Source: Dyella telluris (lineage in GTDB: Bacteria; Pseudomonadota; Gammaproteobacteria; Xanthomonadales; Rhodanobacteraceae). Taken from it: a stretch of 64,000 nucleotides of DNA. The position numbers and the translations under genes are program-made. Of this stretch, positions 1 through 10,575 are shown one piece after another. The notes below the pieces were generated by a model. The model had not been told where the DNA came from and ran no database searches. It was given only the letters and a program-made list of their open reading frames with translations. The first letter of the stretch is position 1, and the number at the start of each line of letters is the position of its first letter. The DNA lies in assembly GCF_014297575.1 (NCBI RefSeq), contig NZ_CP060412.1:3286001-3350000 (forward strand). Reading direction: 5' to 3'.

Positions 1-1
1 C

Positions 2-652
2 GGCGAAATGCAGTTGCGCACGACGTCGCTGGCGCTGGAGCAGATCCGCGAAACCGTCCAGGCAAGTTTTGCGATGATGATGTCGCGCCTGCGCCATCTG
101 CAGCCGACCATCGAAGACCGCAGTTATCACCGTCAGGCGCTGGTGGCGCAGGATCAGTTGTTCCGCCTCGCCGATAGCCTCTACCCGGTGACCTGGCGTG
201 AACGCGGCTTGCCGGCGGCGCTGCGCGAAGGTGCCATCCCCCGTGCGCTCGACGAAACCGGCGTGGGCTACTGGTGCGATCTGCGTGGGCCGCTGAGCCG
301 GCTGTCGCAGACGCTGCACCTGGCAATCTACCGCTTGGTCGTTGAAGTCGTGGCGGATGCGTGCAATCAACGAAACCTCAGCGAGGTCATCGTGCGCGTC
401 CGTTGTGGCGAAAAGGCCGGCCGGCACTGGGCGCTGGTCAGCATCATTTTCCGCGATCAGGCCCAGACCGCTTCGCGCGTTCGCTGGGATGAACTCTTGC
501 CGCGCGTGATGCGTTCCACCAGTGGCATGGGGTGGTCCGGCATTCGTGATCGCGCGATGACGTTCGAGGGCGACGCACGCGAGCATCAGCTCGCTGATGG
601 CCGGCGCGTGAGCCTGTTGCTGCTCGATCCCATCACGATCAGCGACGTCTGA
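2..652 (+). CDS. C-terminal part of a probable sensor kinase (cut by window edge)
   Basis: The reading frame is open to the left edge, so only the last ~216 residues are visible. A helical stretch resembling a dimerisation helix (FAMMMSRLRHLQPTIEDRS) is followed by a fold reminiscent of a GHKL ATPase, with a late GMGWSGIRDRA segment like the G2 box of NarL/UhpB-type kinases. The usual N box and DxGxG box are not obvious, so kinase activity is doubtful from this fragment. Nothing upstream can be seen to name a sensor domain. The call is inference from weak motif similarity. It ends inside a 27-nt palindrome and is convergent with the small exported gene that follows. Confidence 0.45.
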   Translation, partial: GEMQLRTTSLALEQIRETVQASFAMMMSRLRHLQPTIEDRSYHRQALVAQDQLFRLADSLYPVTWRERGLPAALREGAIPRALDETGVGYWCDLRGPLSRLSQTLHLAIYRLVVEVVADACNQRNLSEVIVRVRCGEKAGRHWALVSIIFRDQAQTASRVRWDELLPRVMRSTSGMGWSGIRDRAMTFEGDAREHQLADGRRVSLLLLDPITISDV

Positions 653-663
653 CGTCGCTGATC
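637..663. terminator. 27-nt perfect palindrome over the stop codon, probable bidirectional terminator
   Basis: Two 13-nt arms (637-649 and 651-663, GATCAGCGACGTC and its exact complement) flank a single central T. The TGA stop of the upstream gene lies in the centre and right arm. A convergent gene ends 20 nt further on. No T-run follows on either side, so a terminator role is inferred from position. A protein-binding palindrome is an alternative. Confidence 0.5.
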
Positions 664-683
664 GCTATCTGGCGCCTGGCTGC

Positions 684-1142
684 TTACTGGATGTGCGTAT
701 TGCACTGAATCGGGTCGCAAGACGCTGCCGCGGCCTTCAGCTGCATCGTACCGTCGCTGAGCGGCGTGGCCGTCACGGTGGTGGCCGTGTCCTGGTACAC
801 CGTGGTCGGCGCAGCAGCCGGCGCTGCTGGTGCTACGGCGGGCGCCTGCTGCGGCGTGCTCACCAACTGCGAAAAACGACCTACCGGCAGGGTGATGAAC
901 TGGCCATTCGCGGAACCGACCGCGCCCAGAACGTTGCCGTTCACGTCGTTGATCTGCACGAACTGAATGCCGCCAAGCGTAAAGACGTAAGCGTGGAAAT
1001 TCGGGCTGCTGCTCACGTCGGACGCATTAGGCCAGGATTGGCCTAGACCGGAAGCGGGCGGCTGGTCGGCGAAGGCGGCCCCCGAAAAAGCGAGAGCCAG
1101 CACACCAAAAAGGCATGCGCGGGACGAGAGGGCTTTCAACAT
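684..1142 (-). CDS. Small exported protein, Pro/Ala-rich, function unknown
   Basis: A 152-residue protein with a clear Sec signal peptide: positively charged start, hydrophobic core LFGVLALAFSGAAFA, cleavage expected after AFA at about residue 25. The mature part has a segment around FTLGGIQFVQINDVNG that looks like a short beta-rich domain, then an Ala/Pro-rich linker (about residues 100-112). Two Cys near the C-terminus (CDPIQC) could form a disulfide in the periplasm. No family was recognised. It is a single-gene unit, convergent with the upstream kinase fragment and followed upstream by a long non-coding gap that must hold its promoter. Confidence 0.6.
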   Translation of the reverse strand: MLKALSSRACLFGVLALAFSGAAFADQPPASGLGQSWPNASDVSSSPNFHAYVFTLGGIQFVQINDVNGNVLGAVGSANGQFITLPVGRFSQLVSTPQQAPAVAPAAPAAAPTTVYQDTATTVTATPLSDGTMQLKAAAASCDPIQCNTHIQ

Positions 1143-1784
1143 GACGGACCCCTTTACTGGTGATGTGCTCAGGTATTGAGCATCAGCCCGAATGTATCAC
1201 CAACTCAGCGTCATACCTTGTGACTATTGGCTATTTACGCGCGACATCTGCCGGAAAAGCGCACACACAAATTCTGCGTAATAGCGGTCGCTGGACATGG
1301 CATAAGCTGCTAATGAAGAAAATGCCTTGTTATTGAATAAGCCGCTGTACCGGGTGTTTCATCTTTTCGTGGCGGCGCGTTCGGTGGGCAAGGGCGGGGC
1401 GAACATTAAAATGTGATGGAAGTCACGTCATTCGGCCCGATAAAAGGCCGGCGCTTTCGGCGCTTGCAGGCATTGGGTTGGTGGCAGGTAATGAGGCGAA
1501 TCGCACCGTGGGGTAATACCTCGCGCTTATTGCCCGGTAACCGCCCATGCGTGTTGCGTGGATTTACTGGGTCGAGATACGGAGGGAGTGGAAGTCCCTG
1601 GCTCGCAATGACCTTGGTAAATGTACCGAGGCCCGGAGGTACTCTGCCTGATGCAATTTTTATGCAGCGTAGTGGACTTCATGTCGACAGTGACATGGCC
1701 CCACGTACCTCGTGCGTGATGCGCCCGAGCACGGTCATCGGTTCCACGGAATGGATCGGCGTATGTGCGAATTCCGGAACGAAA
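1143..1784. other. Long intergenic gap without a supported gene
   Basis: About 640 nt between the small exported gene and the tRNA-Phe terminator. No frame here reads like protein: the one long frame runs on through the tRNA gene and has no family character. The left part is AT-richer than its surroundings (around 1195-1345). A Clp/CRP-like palindrome sits at 1412-1427, with GATAAA about 15 nt further on. A small RNA is possible but not shown. Confidence 0.5.
1412..1427. promoter_or_regulatory. Clp/CRP-like binding site
   Basis: TGTGATGGAAGTCACG matches the CRP-family consensus TGTGA-N6-TCACA at nine of ten specified positions. In xanthomonads this site is read by Clp, a CRP homologue that responds to cyclic di-GMP. 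The motif is seen directly; occupancy is inference. No gene starts within several hundred bases on the plus strand. The nearest minus-strand gene start is at 1142. Confidence 0.4.
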
Positions 1785-1812
1785 AAAACCCGCTTCTTGC
1801 GAAGCGGGTTTT
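1785..1812 (-). terminator. Rho-independent terminator after tRNA-Phe
   Basis: A 12-bp stem (AAAACCCGCTTC at 1785-1796 pairing with 1801-1812) with a TTGC loop. Read on the minus strand it ends in a run of seven U (1782-1788). It lies nine bases beyond the tRNA 3' end, so it terminates the tRNA transcript. Confidence 0.85.
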
Positions 1813-1820
1813 CCGAATCA

Positions 1821-1896
1821 TGGTGGCCGGGGACGGAATCGAACCGCCGACACGGGGATTTTCAATCCCCTGCTCTACCAACTGAGCTACCCGGCC
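1821..1896 (-). tRNA. tRNA-Phe (GAA)
   Basis: A 76-nt cloverleaf on the minus strand. The acceptor stem GGCCGGG pairs with CCCGGCC, followed by A73 and an encoded CCA. The D-arm is GCTCAGTTGGTAGAGC, the anticodon arm GGGGA-TTGAAAA-TCCCC with anticodon GAA, and the T-arm has TTCGATT. An intrinsic terminator follows directly. It sits downstream of yggX in the same orientation with a gap of about 66 nt, so co-transcription with the ftsY-mutY-yggX run is possible. Confidence 0.95.
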
Positions 1897-1962
1897 AGAA
1901 TGCCTGCAGGCATCAACGATGCTGCGTGGAGCCGTGCATTAAATCGGAAGCGGGCCGGTTCG

Positions 1963-2241
1963 TCAAGACTCCGTGTTCGGATCCACGTAGCCCTCGGGCT
2001 GTTTCACGTCCCCGCCGAACAGGAATTTCTCCATTTCCGCGCTCAGGAACTGGCGCGACTTGGGGTCCAGTGGGTTGAGGCGATATTCGTTGAGCAGCAT
2101 GGTCTGGTGGGCCAGCCACTGCTGCCATGCTTCCTTGGAAATCTCGGCATAGATGCGCTGGCCCAACGGGCCGGGCCAGGGGGCGAAGTCCAGGCCTTCG
2201 GCATCGTGGCCAAGCTTGGCGCAGTGAACGGTACGACTCAT
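1963..2241 (-). CDS. yggX: Probable Fe(2+)-trafficking / oxidative damage protection protein YggX
   Basis: A 92-residue protein starting [11 protein letters not shown], with the conserved Cys7 that is needed for YggX function in enteric bacteria. It carries the typical core [17 protein letters not shown], the middle motif [15 protein letters not shown] and the C-terminal EKFLFGG. YggX helps protect and repair Fe-S proteins under superoxide stress and moves ferrous iron in the cytosol. It follows mutY by 24 nt on the same strand. MutY is itself an Fe-S enzyme, and the mutY-yggX pairing is conserved in many gammaproteobacteria. Confidence 0.93.
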   Translation of the reverse strand: MSRTVHCAKLGHDAEGLDFAPWPGPLGQRIYAEISKEAWQQWLAHQTMLLNEYRLNPLDPKSRQFLSAEMEKFLFGGDVKQPEGYVDPNTES

Positions 2242-2265
2242 GAGTTGCGGCCCATCGTGGGTGGT

Positions 2266-3297
2266 TCAGAGGTTCTGCAGCAGCGTGCGCACCGGGGCGG
2301 GCAGGCCGAGTGCGGCTCGTTCGTCCGGAGCGCACCAGCGCAGGTTTGAATTATCGGCGATGCGCGGGCGCGCTGTCGCCTCATCGAACAGCAAGGGTTC
2401 GACCTTCAGCCGATAGTGGCTGAAAACGTGGACGAACGACGGCAACGCCTGCGCGTCGTCGATGGTCGCCATGGACTGAGCGGCGCGCCATGCCTGATCG
2501 TGGTCGCCGGCTTCCGGCAGGCTCCACAGGCCCGACCAGACGCCCTGCGGGCCACGTCGCTCCAGCAGTACGCGTCCTTCTGCATCGCGCAGGATCAGCA
2601 TGACGGTGTCACGTGTCGGTACGGCTTTGGTCGGTTTGGCGCTGGGCAGTTGCGTGGTTAGGTCGTCGCGTTTGGCGACACAGTCGCTGGCCATGGGGCA
2701 CGCATCGCATCGCGGCTTGGCGCGCACGCATAGCGTTGCGCCCAGATCCATGATGGCTTGCGTGTAATCAGCGGTTCGTTGCGCAGGCGTCAGCGCCTCG
2801 GCGTGTTGCCACAGCACTTTTTCCACGGGGCTTTGCCCGGGGTGCCCATGAATGCCGAGGTGGCGGGTCAGTACGCGTTTGACGTTGCCATCGAGGATGG
2901 GAAAACGCAGGCCGTAAGCCTGGGCCAGGATGGCCCCGGCGGTGGAGCGGCCAATACCGGGGAGCTCAGCCAGCGCAGCGAAATCACGCGGCAACTCGCC
3001 GTCGTGCTTATCCACGCAGATCTGTGCGGCGCGTTGCAGGAAGCGTGCACGGCGGTAATAGCCCAGGCCCGACCACAGCGCGAGTACGGTGTCCTCTTCG
3101 GCGCTGGCCAGATCGCGCAGCGTCGGCAAGGTGGCGACAAAGCGCAGGAAATACGGGATGACCGTGACCACCTGCGTCTGCTGCAGCATCACTTCGGACA
3201 GCCACACGCGATACGCATCGCGCGGGTGCTGCCAGGGCAGGTCCTTGCGGCCGTGTTCGTCGAACCAGGCCAGGAGGGCGGACGCAAAGGGATTCAT
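2266..3297 (-). CDS. mutY: A/G-specific adenine glycosylase MutY
   Basis: A 343-residue base-excision repair enzyme that removes adenine mispaired with 8-oxoguanine. Visible landmarks: catalytic Glu35 in SEVMLQQTQV; the helix-hairpin-helix ELPGIGRSTAGAIL; the LDGNVKRVLTRH segment with the catalytic Asp; the [4Fe-4S] ligands Cys190, Cys197, Cys200 and Cys206; and a C-terminal NUDIX-like domain that recognises 8-oxoG. Length is normal for the family. Its start overlaps the end of the upstream AsmA-like gene by 4 nt, so the two are translationally coupled, and yggX follows. Confidence 0.96.
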   Translation of the reverse strand: MNPFASALLAWFDEHGRKDLPWQHPRDAYRVWLSEVMLQQTQVVTVIPYFLRFVATLPTLRDLASAEEDTVLALWSGLGYYRRARFLQRAAQICVDKHDGELPRDFAALAELPGIGRSTAGAILAQAYGLRFPILDGNVKRVLTRHLGIHGHPGQSPVEKVLWQHAEALTPAQRTADYTQAIMDLGATLCVRAKPRCDACPMASDCVAKRDDLTTQLPSAKPTKAVPTRDTVMLILRDAEGRVLLERRGPQGVWSGLWSLPEAGDHDQAWRAAQSMATIDDAQALPSFVHVFSHYRLKVEPLLFDEATARPRIADNSNLRWCAPDERAALGLPAPVRTLLQNL

Positions 3298-4391
3298 GGC
3301 GATTTGCGCGCAGGCGCAGGCTTGGTGGCAGGCGACGGTTTCGCGGCAGCGGGCGGCGGTGCCGTGCTCGTCGACGAAGCCGGCACGTTGTCACCGGCTT
3401 CAATGGTCAGGCCTTCGACGCTGATGTCGCCGGCATGGATGGTCGCGATATCGGCGTGACCGCTGCCCGGCGGCACGGCGAGTCGCGGGCCGTCGTCGTG
3501 GTCCAACTGCGACCACCACGAGGCCAACGCCAGCGGCGGGATGTGCAGGTCGGCGTGATTGTCCGGGCCATCCAGTTTCAGGGCGAGCATCAGCGGATTG
3601 CTCTGGTCGGCAGGCGTCAGTTCGATGGCCACGTCGTACACGCCGGTGTTGGCGTGGTCGAGCTTGCCGGACAGCTGTGCCGAAGCATCCGCCGCGCCGC
3701 GCCAGCGCGCATTGCCCGCCAGGTGCAGGTTCAGCGTGGTGCTGTGGGCAAGATGCAGGCCGATGTTCTGCAGCACCAGCGTGCCGCCCTTGATGTCCGG
3801 CGTGACCGAGAGGCGCAGTTGCGTGGGGATGCCCTGCGCATCCTTGGCCGTGATGGTGAGCGGGAACGGATGACGCGCGGCGAGTCGTCCCGCGTCGAGT
3901 TCGACATCGCCCAGCAACATCTGGTTGCCGCGCACCAGGCTGCCGCGCGTGATGTGCACGCCGGCATCGATGCTGGGAATGCTGGACGGAACGCTGGCCT
4001 GGCCGGAAGGCAGGTCGTCCAGCCACGACTGCAGTGCATCCAGATCCACGCGCGGTGAGTCGATGCGCATCTGCGAGATCACCGTGTCGCCGTGCACCAG
4101 GGTGCGCCAGGGCAGGGCAAGCGTGCCGCGTGCGGCGAGCAGGATCGGCATGTTCGCGTTCTGCGCGCTCAGCGTGATGCCTTCCAGTTCCAGCGCGGGG
4201 CGCGGGAACAGGGCCGGCGTTGCCGGGCTGGAAAGGCTCAGTTCAAGGCCCGCATCGCGGGCCTGTTTCTGCAGCATGGCGGTGATGCGCTCCGGCTGGA
4301 GCAGCACGTGCACCGCGATCAATGCAACCGCCACCAGCAGCAGCGTGGCGCTGCTGAGCACGATGAGCGTGAGGCGGAGCCAGCGCGGCAC
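3294..4391 (-). CDS. AsmA-family protein (short form)
   Basis: A 365-residue inner-membrane-anchored periplasmic protein. It has one N-terminal membrane helix (about residues 7-29), then a beta-rich region with typical AsmA phrasing: PALELEGITLSAQN, RIDSPRVDLDALQSWL and LNLHLAGNARW. The C-terminus is a Pro/Ala/Lys-rich tail. AsmA-like proteins are thought to act in outer-membrane lipid homeostasis as bridge-like proteins. At 365 residues this one is much shorter than classical AsmA (about 600). The GTG start is 13 nt from the ftsY stop. It overlaps mutY by 4 nt, placing it in the middle of the ftsY-mutY-yggX operon. Confidence 0.75.
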   Translation of the reverse strand: MPRWLRLTLIVLSSATLLLVAVALIAVHVLLQPERITAMLQKQARDAGLELSLSSPATPALFPRPALELEGITLSAQNANMPILLAARGTLALPWRTLVHGDTVISQMRIDSPRVDLDALQSWLDDLPSGQASVPSSIPSIDAGVHITRGSLVRGNQMLLGDVELDAGRLAARHPFPLTITAKDAQGIPTQLRLSVTPDIKGGTLVLQNIGLHLAHSTTLNLHLAGNARWRGAADASAQLSGKLDHANTGVYDVAIELTPADQSNPLMLALKLDGPDNHADLHIPPLALASWWSQLDHDDGPRLAVPPGSGHADIATIHAGDISVEGLTIEAGDNVPASSTSTAPPPAAAKPSPATKPAPARKSP

Positions 4392-4404
4392 CCGTCAGGT
4401 CCCC

Positions 4405-5553
4405 TCAGCCCTGGCCCAGATTGGCCGGGAGCAGGCCATCGACGTAGGCGTCGGCATCGAACACCCGCAGGTCGGTCGCGGTTTCGCCCAGGCCCACGTA
4501 GCGGATCGGCAGGCCGAATTCGCGCGCCAGCGCGAACACCACGCCGCCCTTGGCGGTACCGTCAAGTTTGGTCACCACCAGGCCGGTCACGCCCACGATC
4601 TGGCGGAACTGGCGCACCTGGCTCACGGCGTTCTGGCCGGTCGTGCCGTCGATCACCATCAGCACCTCGTGCGGCGAGTCGGCGTCGATTTTCTTGAGCA
4701 CCCGGGCGATCTTGCCCAGCTCGTCCATCAGGCCGCCCTGGGTGTGCAGGCGGCCCGCGGTATCGGCGATAAGCACGTCGGCGTTGCGTGATCGTGCCGC
4801 CTGCAGCGCGTCGAAGATCACGCTGGCGGAATCGGCGTCCTGGCCCTGCGAAATCACGGGCACCTCGTTGCGTGCGCCCCAGGTCTTGAGCTGTTCCACG
4901 GCGGCGGCGCGGAAGGTGTCACCGGCGGCGAGCAGAACCTGCCGCCCCTCGTCGCGATAGCGGCGGGCGAGCTTGCCGATGGTGGTGGTCTTGCCTACGC
5001 CGTTGATGCCCACGGTGAGGATCACGAAGGGCTTGATGCCGCCCACGTTCAAGGGCTTTTCCACCGGGCGCAGCATGGTCACCAGCGACTGGCGCAGGGC
5101 GGCCAGCAGCGCGCCCGCATCGGCGAACTCGCGCTTGTGCATGCGCTTGCGCAGGTCTTCCACCAGCGCCGTGCTGGCTTCGACGCCCACGTCGGCAGTG
5201 ATGAGGGTGGTCTCCAGCTCGTCCAGCAGGTCGTCGTCGAGCTTGGGGTGACGCGTGAAAAGCGACGACAGGCCGCGCGCAAACGCGCTGCCGGAAAGGC
5301 GCTCGCGCCAGCTGCGCTTGGCCGGCACGGCCGACTCGACCACGGCGGCGAGCTCGGTGGCTTCGTCTTCGGCGGGTGCTTCGGGGGCGGGCGGGGTCTC
5401 GGCCAGTGCCTCGTCCAGGGCCGGGCTGGCGTGATCGAGGGAAGTGGCGTCCGTGTCGTGGGCGAAACCTGCGGCCGGGCGGTCTTCGACCGCGGGTGCG
5501 GTCGCCTGGCCCGGTGCGGCGTCAGCGGGTTTCTTCTTCCAGAACTTGAGCAT
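4405..5553 (-). CDS. ftsY: Signal recognition particle receptor FtsY
   Basis: A 382-residue SRP receptor GTPase that docks ribosome-SRP complexes at the inner membrane. The first ~75 residues form a Lys-rich tip followed by an acidic, Ala/Pro-rich A domain. The N domain starts near RSWRERLSGSAFARGL. The G domain has the P-loop GINGVGKTTT (about residues 180-190), DTAGR, the TKLDG specificity motif, and the closing GLGETATDLRVFDADAYVDGL. It is the first gene of the minus-strand run with the AsmA-like gene, mutY and yggX. It is divergent from rsmD across 74 nt, the usual ftsY-rsmD arrangement. Confidence 0.96.
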   Translation of the reverse strand: MLKFWKKKPADAAPGQATAPAVEDRPAAGFAHDTDATSLDHASPALDEALAETPPAPEAPAEDEATELAAVVESAVPAKRSWRERLSGSAFARGLSSLFTRHPKLDDDLLDELETTLITADVGVEASTALVEDLRKRMHKREFADAGALLAALRQSLVTMLRPVEKPLNVGGIKPFVILTVGINGVGKTTTIGKLARRYRDEGRQVLLAAGDTFRAAAVEQLKTWGARNEVPVISQGQDADSASVIFDALQAARSRNADVLIADTAGRLHTQGGLMDELGKIARVLKKIDADSPHEVLMVIDGTTGQNAVSQVRQFRQIVGVTGLVVTKLDGTAKGGVVFALAREFGLPIRYVGLGETATDLRVFDADAYVDGLLPANLGQG

Positions 5554-5627
5554 TGCGGCAGCGATTCAAAGACAATGGCGGGCATGCTACCACCCCCACC
5601 CATACTCACCGCTGAGTCCGGCTGCCC

Positions 5628-6188
5628 ATGAAGGGGGCGTCCGGGCGTATCCGCATCATCGGCGGGCAATTGCGCAATTCGCGACTTGATGTTCCTGACC
5701 TGCCGGGCCTGCGGCCCACGCCCGAGCGGGTGCGCGAGACGCTGTTCAACTGGCTGGCCCCGGTCATTTCCGGCGCCCAATGCCTGGATCTGTGCGCAGG
5801 CACCGGTGCGCTGGGCATCGAGGCCCTGTCGAGGGGCGCGGCCGGCGTGCAGTTCGTGGAGCGTGACGCCCGGGCTGCGCAGGCCCTGCGCGAGAACCTC
5901 AAGCGCCTGAAGACCGAAGGTGGGCAGGTGGCCGCCGCCGATGCGCAGGCTTACCTGCTGGCTGCCGCCCGGCCGTTTGGGCTGGTGTTCCTGGATCCGC
6001 CGTTTGCCCAGGAGCTATGGACGCCGCTGGCGAACCGGCTGGAGGAGGGTGGCTGGCTCACGCCATCGGCATGGATTTATATAGAGGCTCCACGGCAGTC
6101 GGCCCCGGTGCTTCCGGCCAGCTGGGCGCCGCATCGCGAGGGCGCGGCAGGCGACGTGCGTTTCGCGCTCTATCGACGCTCTTCCTGA
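5628..6188 (+). CDS. rsmD: 16S rRNA (guanine(966)-N(2))-methyltransferase RsmD
   Basis: A 186-residue SAM-dependent methyltransferase that modifies G966 of 16S rRNA. It begins with the diagnostic RIRIIGGQLRNSRLDVP. It contains the SAM-binding motif LDLCAGTGALGIEALSRGA and the catalytic DPPF motif in VFLDPPFAQELW. Length is normal. It is transcribed away from ftsY and followed by coaD after 75 nt, an order found throughout gammaproteobacteria. Confidence 0.95.
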   Translation: MKGASGRIRIIGGQLRNSRLDVPDLPGLRPTPERVRETLFNWLAPVISGAQCLDLCAGTGALGIEALSRGAAGVQFVERDARAAQALRENLKRLKTEGGQVAAADAQAYLLAAARPFGLVFLDPPFAQELWTPLANRLEEGGWLTPSAWIYIEAPRQSAPVLPASWAPHREGAAGDVRFALYRRSS

Positions 6189-6239
6189 CGGCGGCGTATG
6201 GACAGAAGCGGGCTAGGCGGCTGCTTCGAACGGGCCTAA

Positions 6240-6779
<540 letters not shown>

Positions 6780-7041
6780 GGCCGTTTTGCCGGGGCTCGT
6801 TGCCCCGCAGCGCAGCACGCGGGCCAGTGTCGGGGCGGGGCGGGCTCGTGTATCCTCGCTCGCATCCTGCGGACAGGACAGTCGCACGCCGCGGGTCAGG
6901 GGTACACGTTCACATGGTTGCCTGGCTGCCATGAGACAGGTGGACACTCCCGGCCCAGACCATGCTCTGTCGCATGACGGCCGAGAGGTTGGTCATCCAA
7001 CGGATCCCGATATCAGATTCCACCATTCCAAGGTGACCACC

Positions 7042-7536
7042 ATGTACAAGTACGCCCTCCTTGCCGCCCTCGCGATCACCGGCCTGGCCGCCTGCAGCCA
7101 GCAGGAAGAAGCCCAGCAGCAGCCGACCGAACAGGCCGCCGCCGTGACCAAGCCGACCGATCCGAACGACTCCAAGGCGTGGAACGCCTACCTCGGCCAG
7201 ATCGTCCAGAAGAACATGCAGGGCATGACGGCCGACCGTCCGTTCCCGTACCTGGTGCCGGCGGGTGACAGCGACGACGCCAATGCCCTGCGCCAGCGCC
7301 AGCTCGAGCAGGTGCAGGACACCGTGGCCCGTGGCGTGCTGCCGGGCAACATGCTGGTGTTCGCCGGCCCGGATTCGGCCAAGACCGCCGACTTCGTGAC
7401 CGAGGCCTTCAAGGATGCCAAGCCGGGCGCGTTCAAGGACGTGATCGTGCTGGTGATCGGCGACGCGGCCGACAAGGACAAGGTGAGCGGCGTGCTGCAG
7501 CCGACCGGCGCCACCGTCCGTTACGTCAACTGGTAA
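7042..7536 (+). CDS. Small lipoprotein of unknown function
   Basis: A 164-residue protein with a lipoprotein signal: MYKYALLAALAITGLAAC, lipobox LAAC with Cys18. A Gln/Glu-rich linker follows. The mature domain (about residues 45-164) contains DRPFPYLVPAGDSDDANALR and alternating strand/helix segments (MLVFAGPDS, DVIVLVIGDAADKDKV, GATVRYVNW) that look like a small alpha/beta fold. No family was recognised. The ATG at 7042 has an AAGGTG ribosome site close upstream; frames extending further upstream lack protein character. It is a single-gene unit ended by the hairpin at 7562. Confidence 0.75.
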   Translation: MYKYALLAALAITGLAACSQQEEAQQQPTEQAAAVTKPTDPNDSKAWNAYLGQIVQKNMQGMTADRPFPYLVPAGDSDDANALRQRQLEQVQDTVARGVLPGNMLVFAGPDSAKTADFVTEAFKDAKPGAFKDVIVLVIGDAADKDKVSGVLQPTGATVRYVNW

Positions 7537-7561
7537 GTACCGGTTCGCGCAGTTGTTCCCG

Positions 7562-7589
7562 AGCCCGCGGCGCGCAAGTGCCGCGGGCT
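7562..7589 (+). terminator. Rho-independent terminator
   Basis: A 10-bp GC-rich stem (AGCCCGCGGC at 7562-7571 pairing with 7580-7589), 8-nt loop, then TTTTGTTTT. It lies 25 nt after the lipoprotein stop and separates it from the ferredoxin operon. Confidence 0.85.
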
Positions 7590-7659
7590 TTTGTTTTCCC
7601 GGTGGTGCATCCATGTGATGGAAAGATCCTGCGCCGCACCACCCGCGCCCAGCATGTAA

Positions 7660-9692
<2,033 letters not shown>

Positions 9693-9694
9693 CC

Positions 9695-10546
9695 ATGGAG
9701 ATGTGGTCGCTGATCGGCAACTCGCAGAAACTCGACGGCGGCGCGATGTTCGGCAACGCACCGAGGGCCCTGTGGTCACGCTGGATCACACCTGATGCGG
9801 AGAACCGCATTCCTCTGGCCTGTCGCTGCCTGCTGGTGAAGGGTCTGGACGGCAAGAACGTGCTGTTCGAAACCGGGATCGGTGCGTTTTTCGAGCCGGC
9901 GCTGCGCGAACGCTATGGCGTGGTGGAAGACCGCCACGTGCTGCTCGATTCGCTGGCGCAGGCCGGGCTGACCCACGAAGACATCGACGCGGTGGTGTTG
10001 TCGCACCTGCACTTCGATCACGCGGGTGGCCTGCTCGCGGCATGGGTTGAAGGGCAGCCGCCCAGCCTGTTGTTCCCCAAGGCCACTTATCTGGTGGGTG
10101 CCGGACACTGGCGCCGGGCGCTCAAGCCGCATCCGCGCGACCGCGCCTCGTTCGTGCCCGAGCTGCAGCCGCTGCTCGAGGCGAGCGGGCGGCTGGAGCT
10201 GGTCGACGGCGAGCATTCGAAAGCCTTGGGTGATGCCGTGCGCTTCAGCTATTCGGACGGCCATACGCCCGGCCTGATGCTGGCGGAAGTGGGCGGTGTG
10301 GTGTTCTGCGCCGATCTCATTCCCGGTCGCTTCTGGGTGCACCTGCCCATCACGATGGGCTATGACCGTTATCCGGAAAAGTTGATCGAAGAGAAGCAGG
10401 TCTTCCTGGACGACAAGCTGGCCCGTGGCGTACGTCTGTTCTTCACGCATGATCACGATTGCGCGGTCGCGCGCGTGGTGCGCGACGAGCGCGGTCGTTA
10501 TGGCACCGCTGACGAAAAACAAGAGATGCACGGACTGGCGGCCTGA
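9695..10546 (+). CDS. MBL-fold metallo-hydrolase
   Basis: A 283-residue metallo-beta-lactamase-fold enzyme. The metal motif HLHFDHAGG gives His104, His106, Asp108 and His109, and later ligands appear in the YSDGHTPG and [10 protein letters not shown] segments. The overall pattern resembles the lactonase-like branch of the fold, but the substrate cannot be told; some members open acyl-homoserine lactones, others act on thioesters or glutathione adducts. No signal peptide, so cytosolic. It lies 2 nt behind ggt and 29 nt ahead of the TMEM43-like gene, which makes a link to glutathione or gamma-glutamyl products attractive but unproven. Confidence 0.85.
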   Translation: MEMWSLIGNSQKLDGGAMFGNAPRALWSRWITPDAENRIPLACRCLLVKGLDGKNVLFETGIGAFFEPALRERYGVVEDRHVLLDSLAQAGLTHEDIDAVVLSHLHFDHAGGLLAAWVEGQPPSLLFPKATYLVGAGHWRRALKPHPRDRASFVPELQPLLEASGRLELVDGEHSKALGDAVRFSYSDGHTPGLMLAEVGGVVFCADLIPGRFWVHLPITMGYDRYPEKLIEEKQVFLDDKLARGVRLFFTHDHDCAVARVVRDERGRYGTADEKQEMHGLAA

Positions 10547-10575
10547 GCGGTCGCCAACAGGGGAGAGGGATAAAC

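Noticed and set aside
1413..2078. Possible 221-residue gene across the tRNA-Phe region
   Set aside because: It would run through the tRNA and its terminator and has no protein character.
7611..7640. Second Clp-like half-site before the ferredoxin gene
   Set aside because: Only the TGTGATGGAA half is present; the other half of the palindrome is missing.
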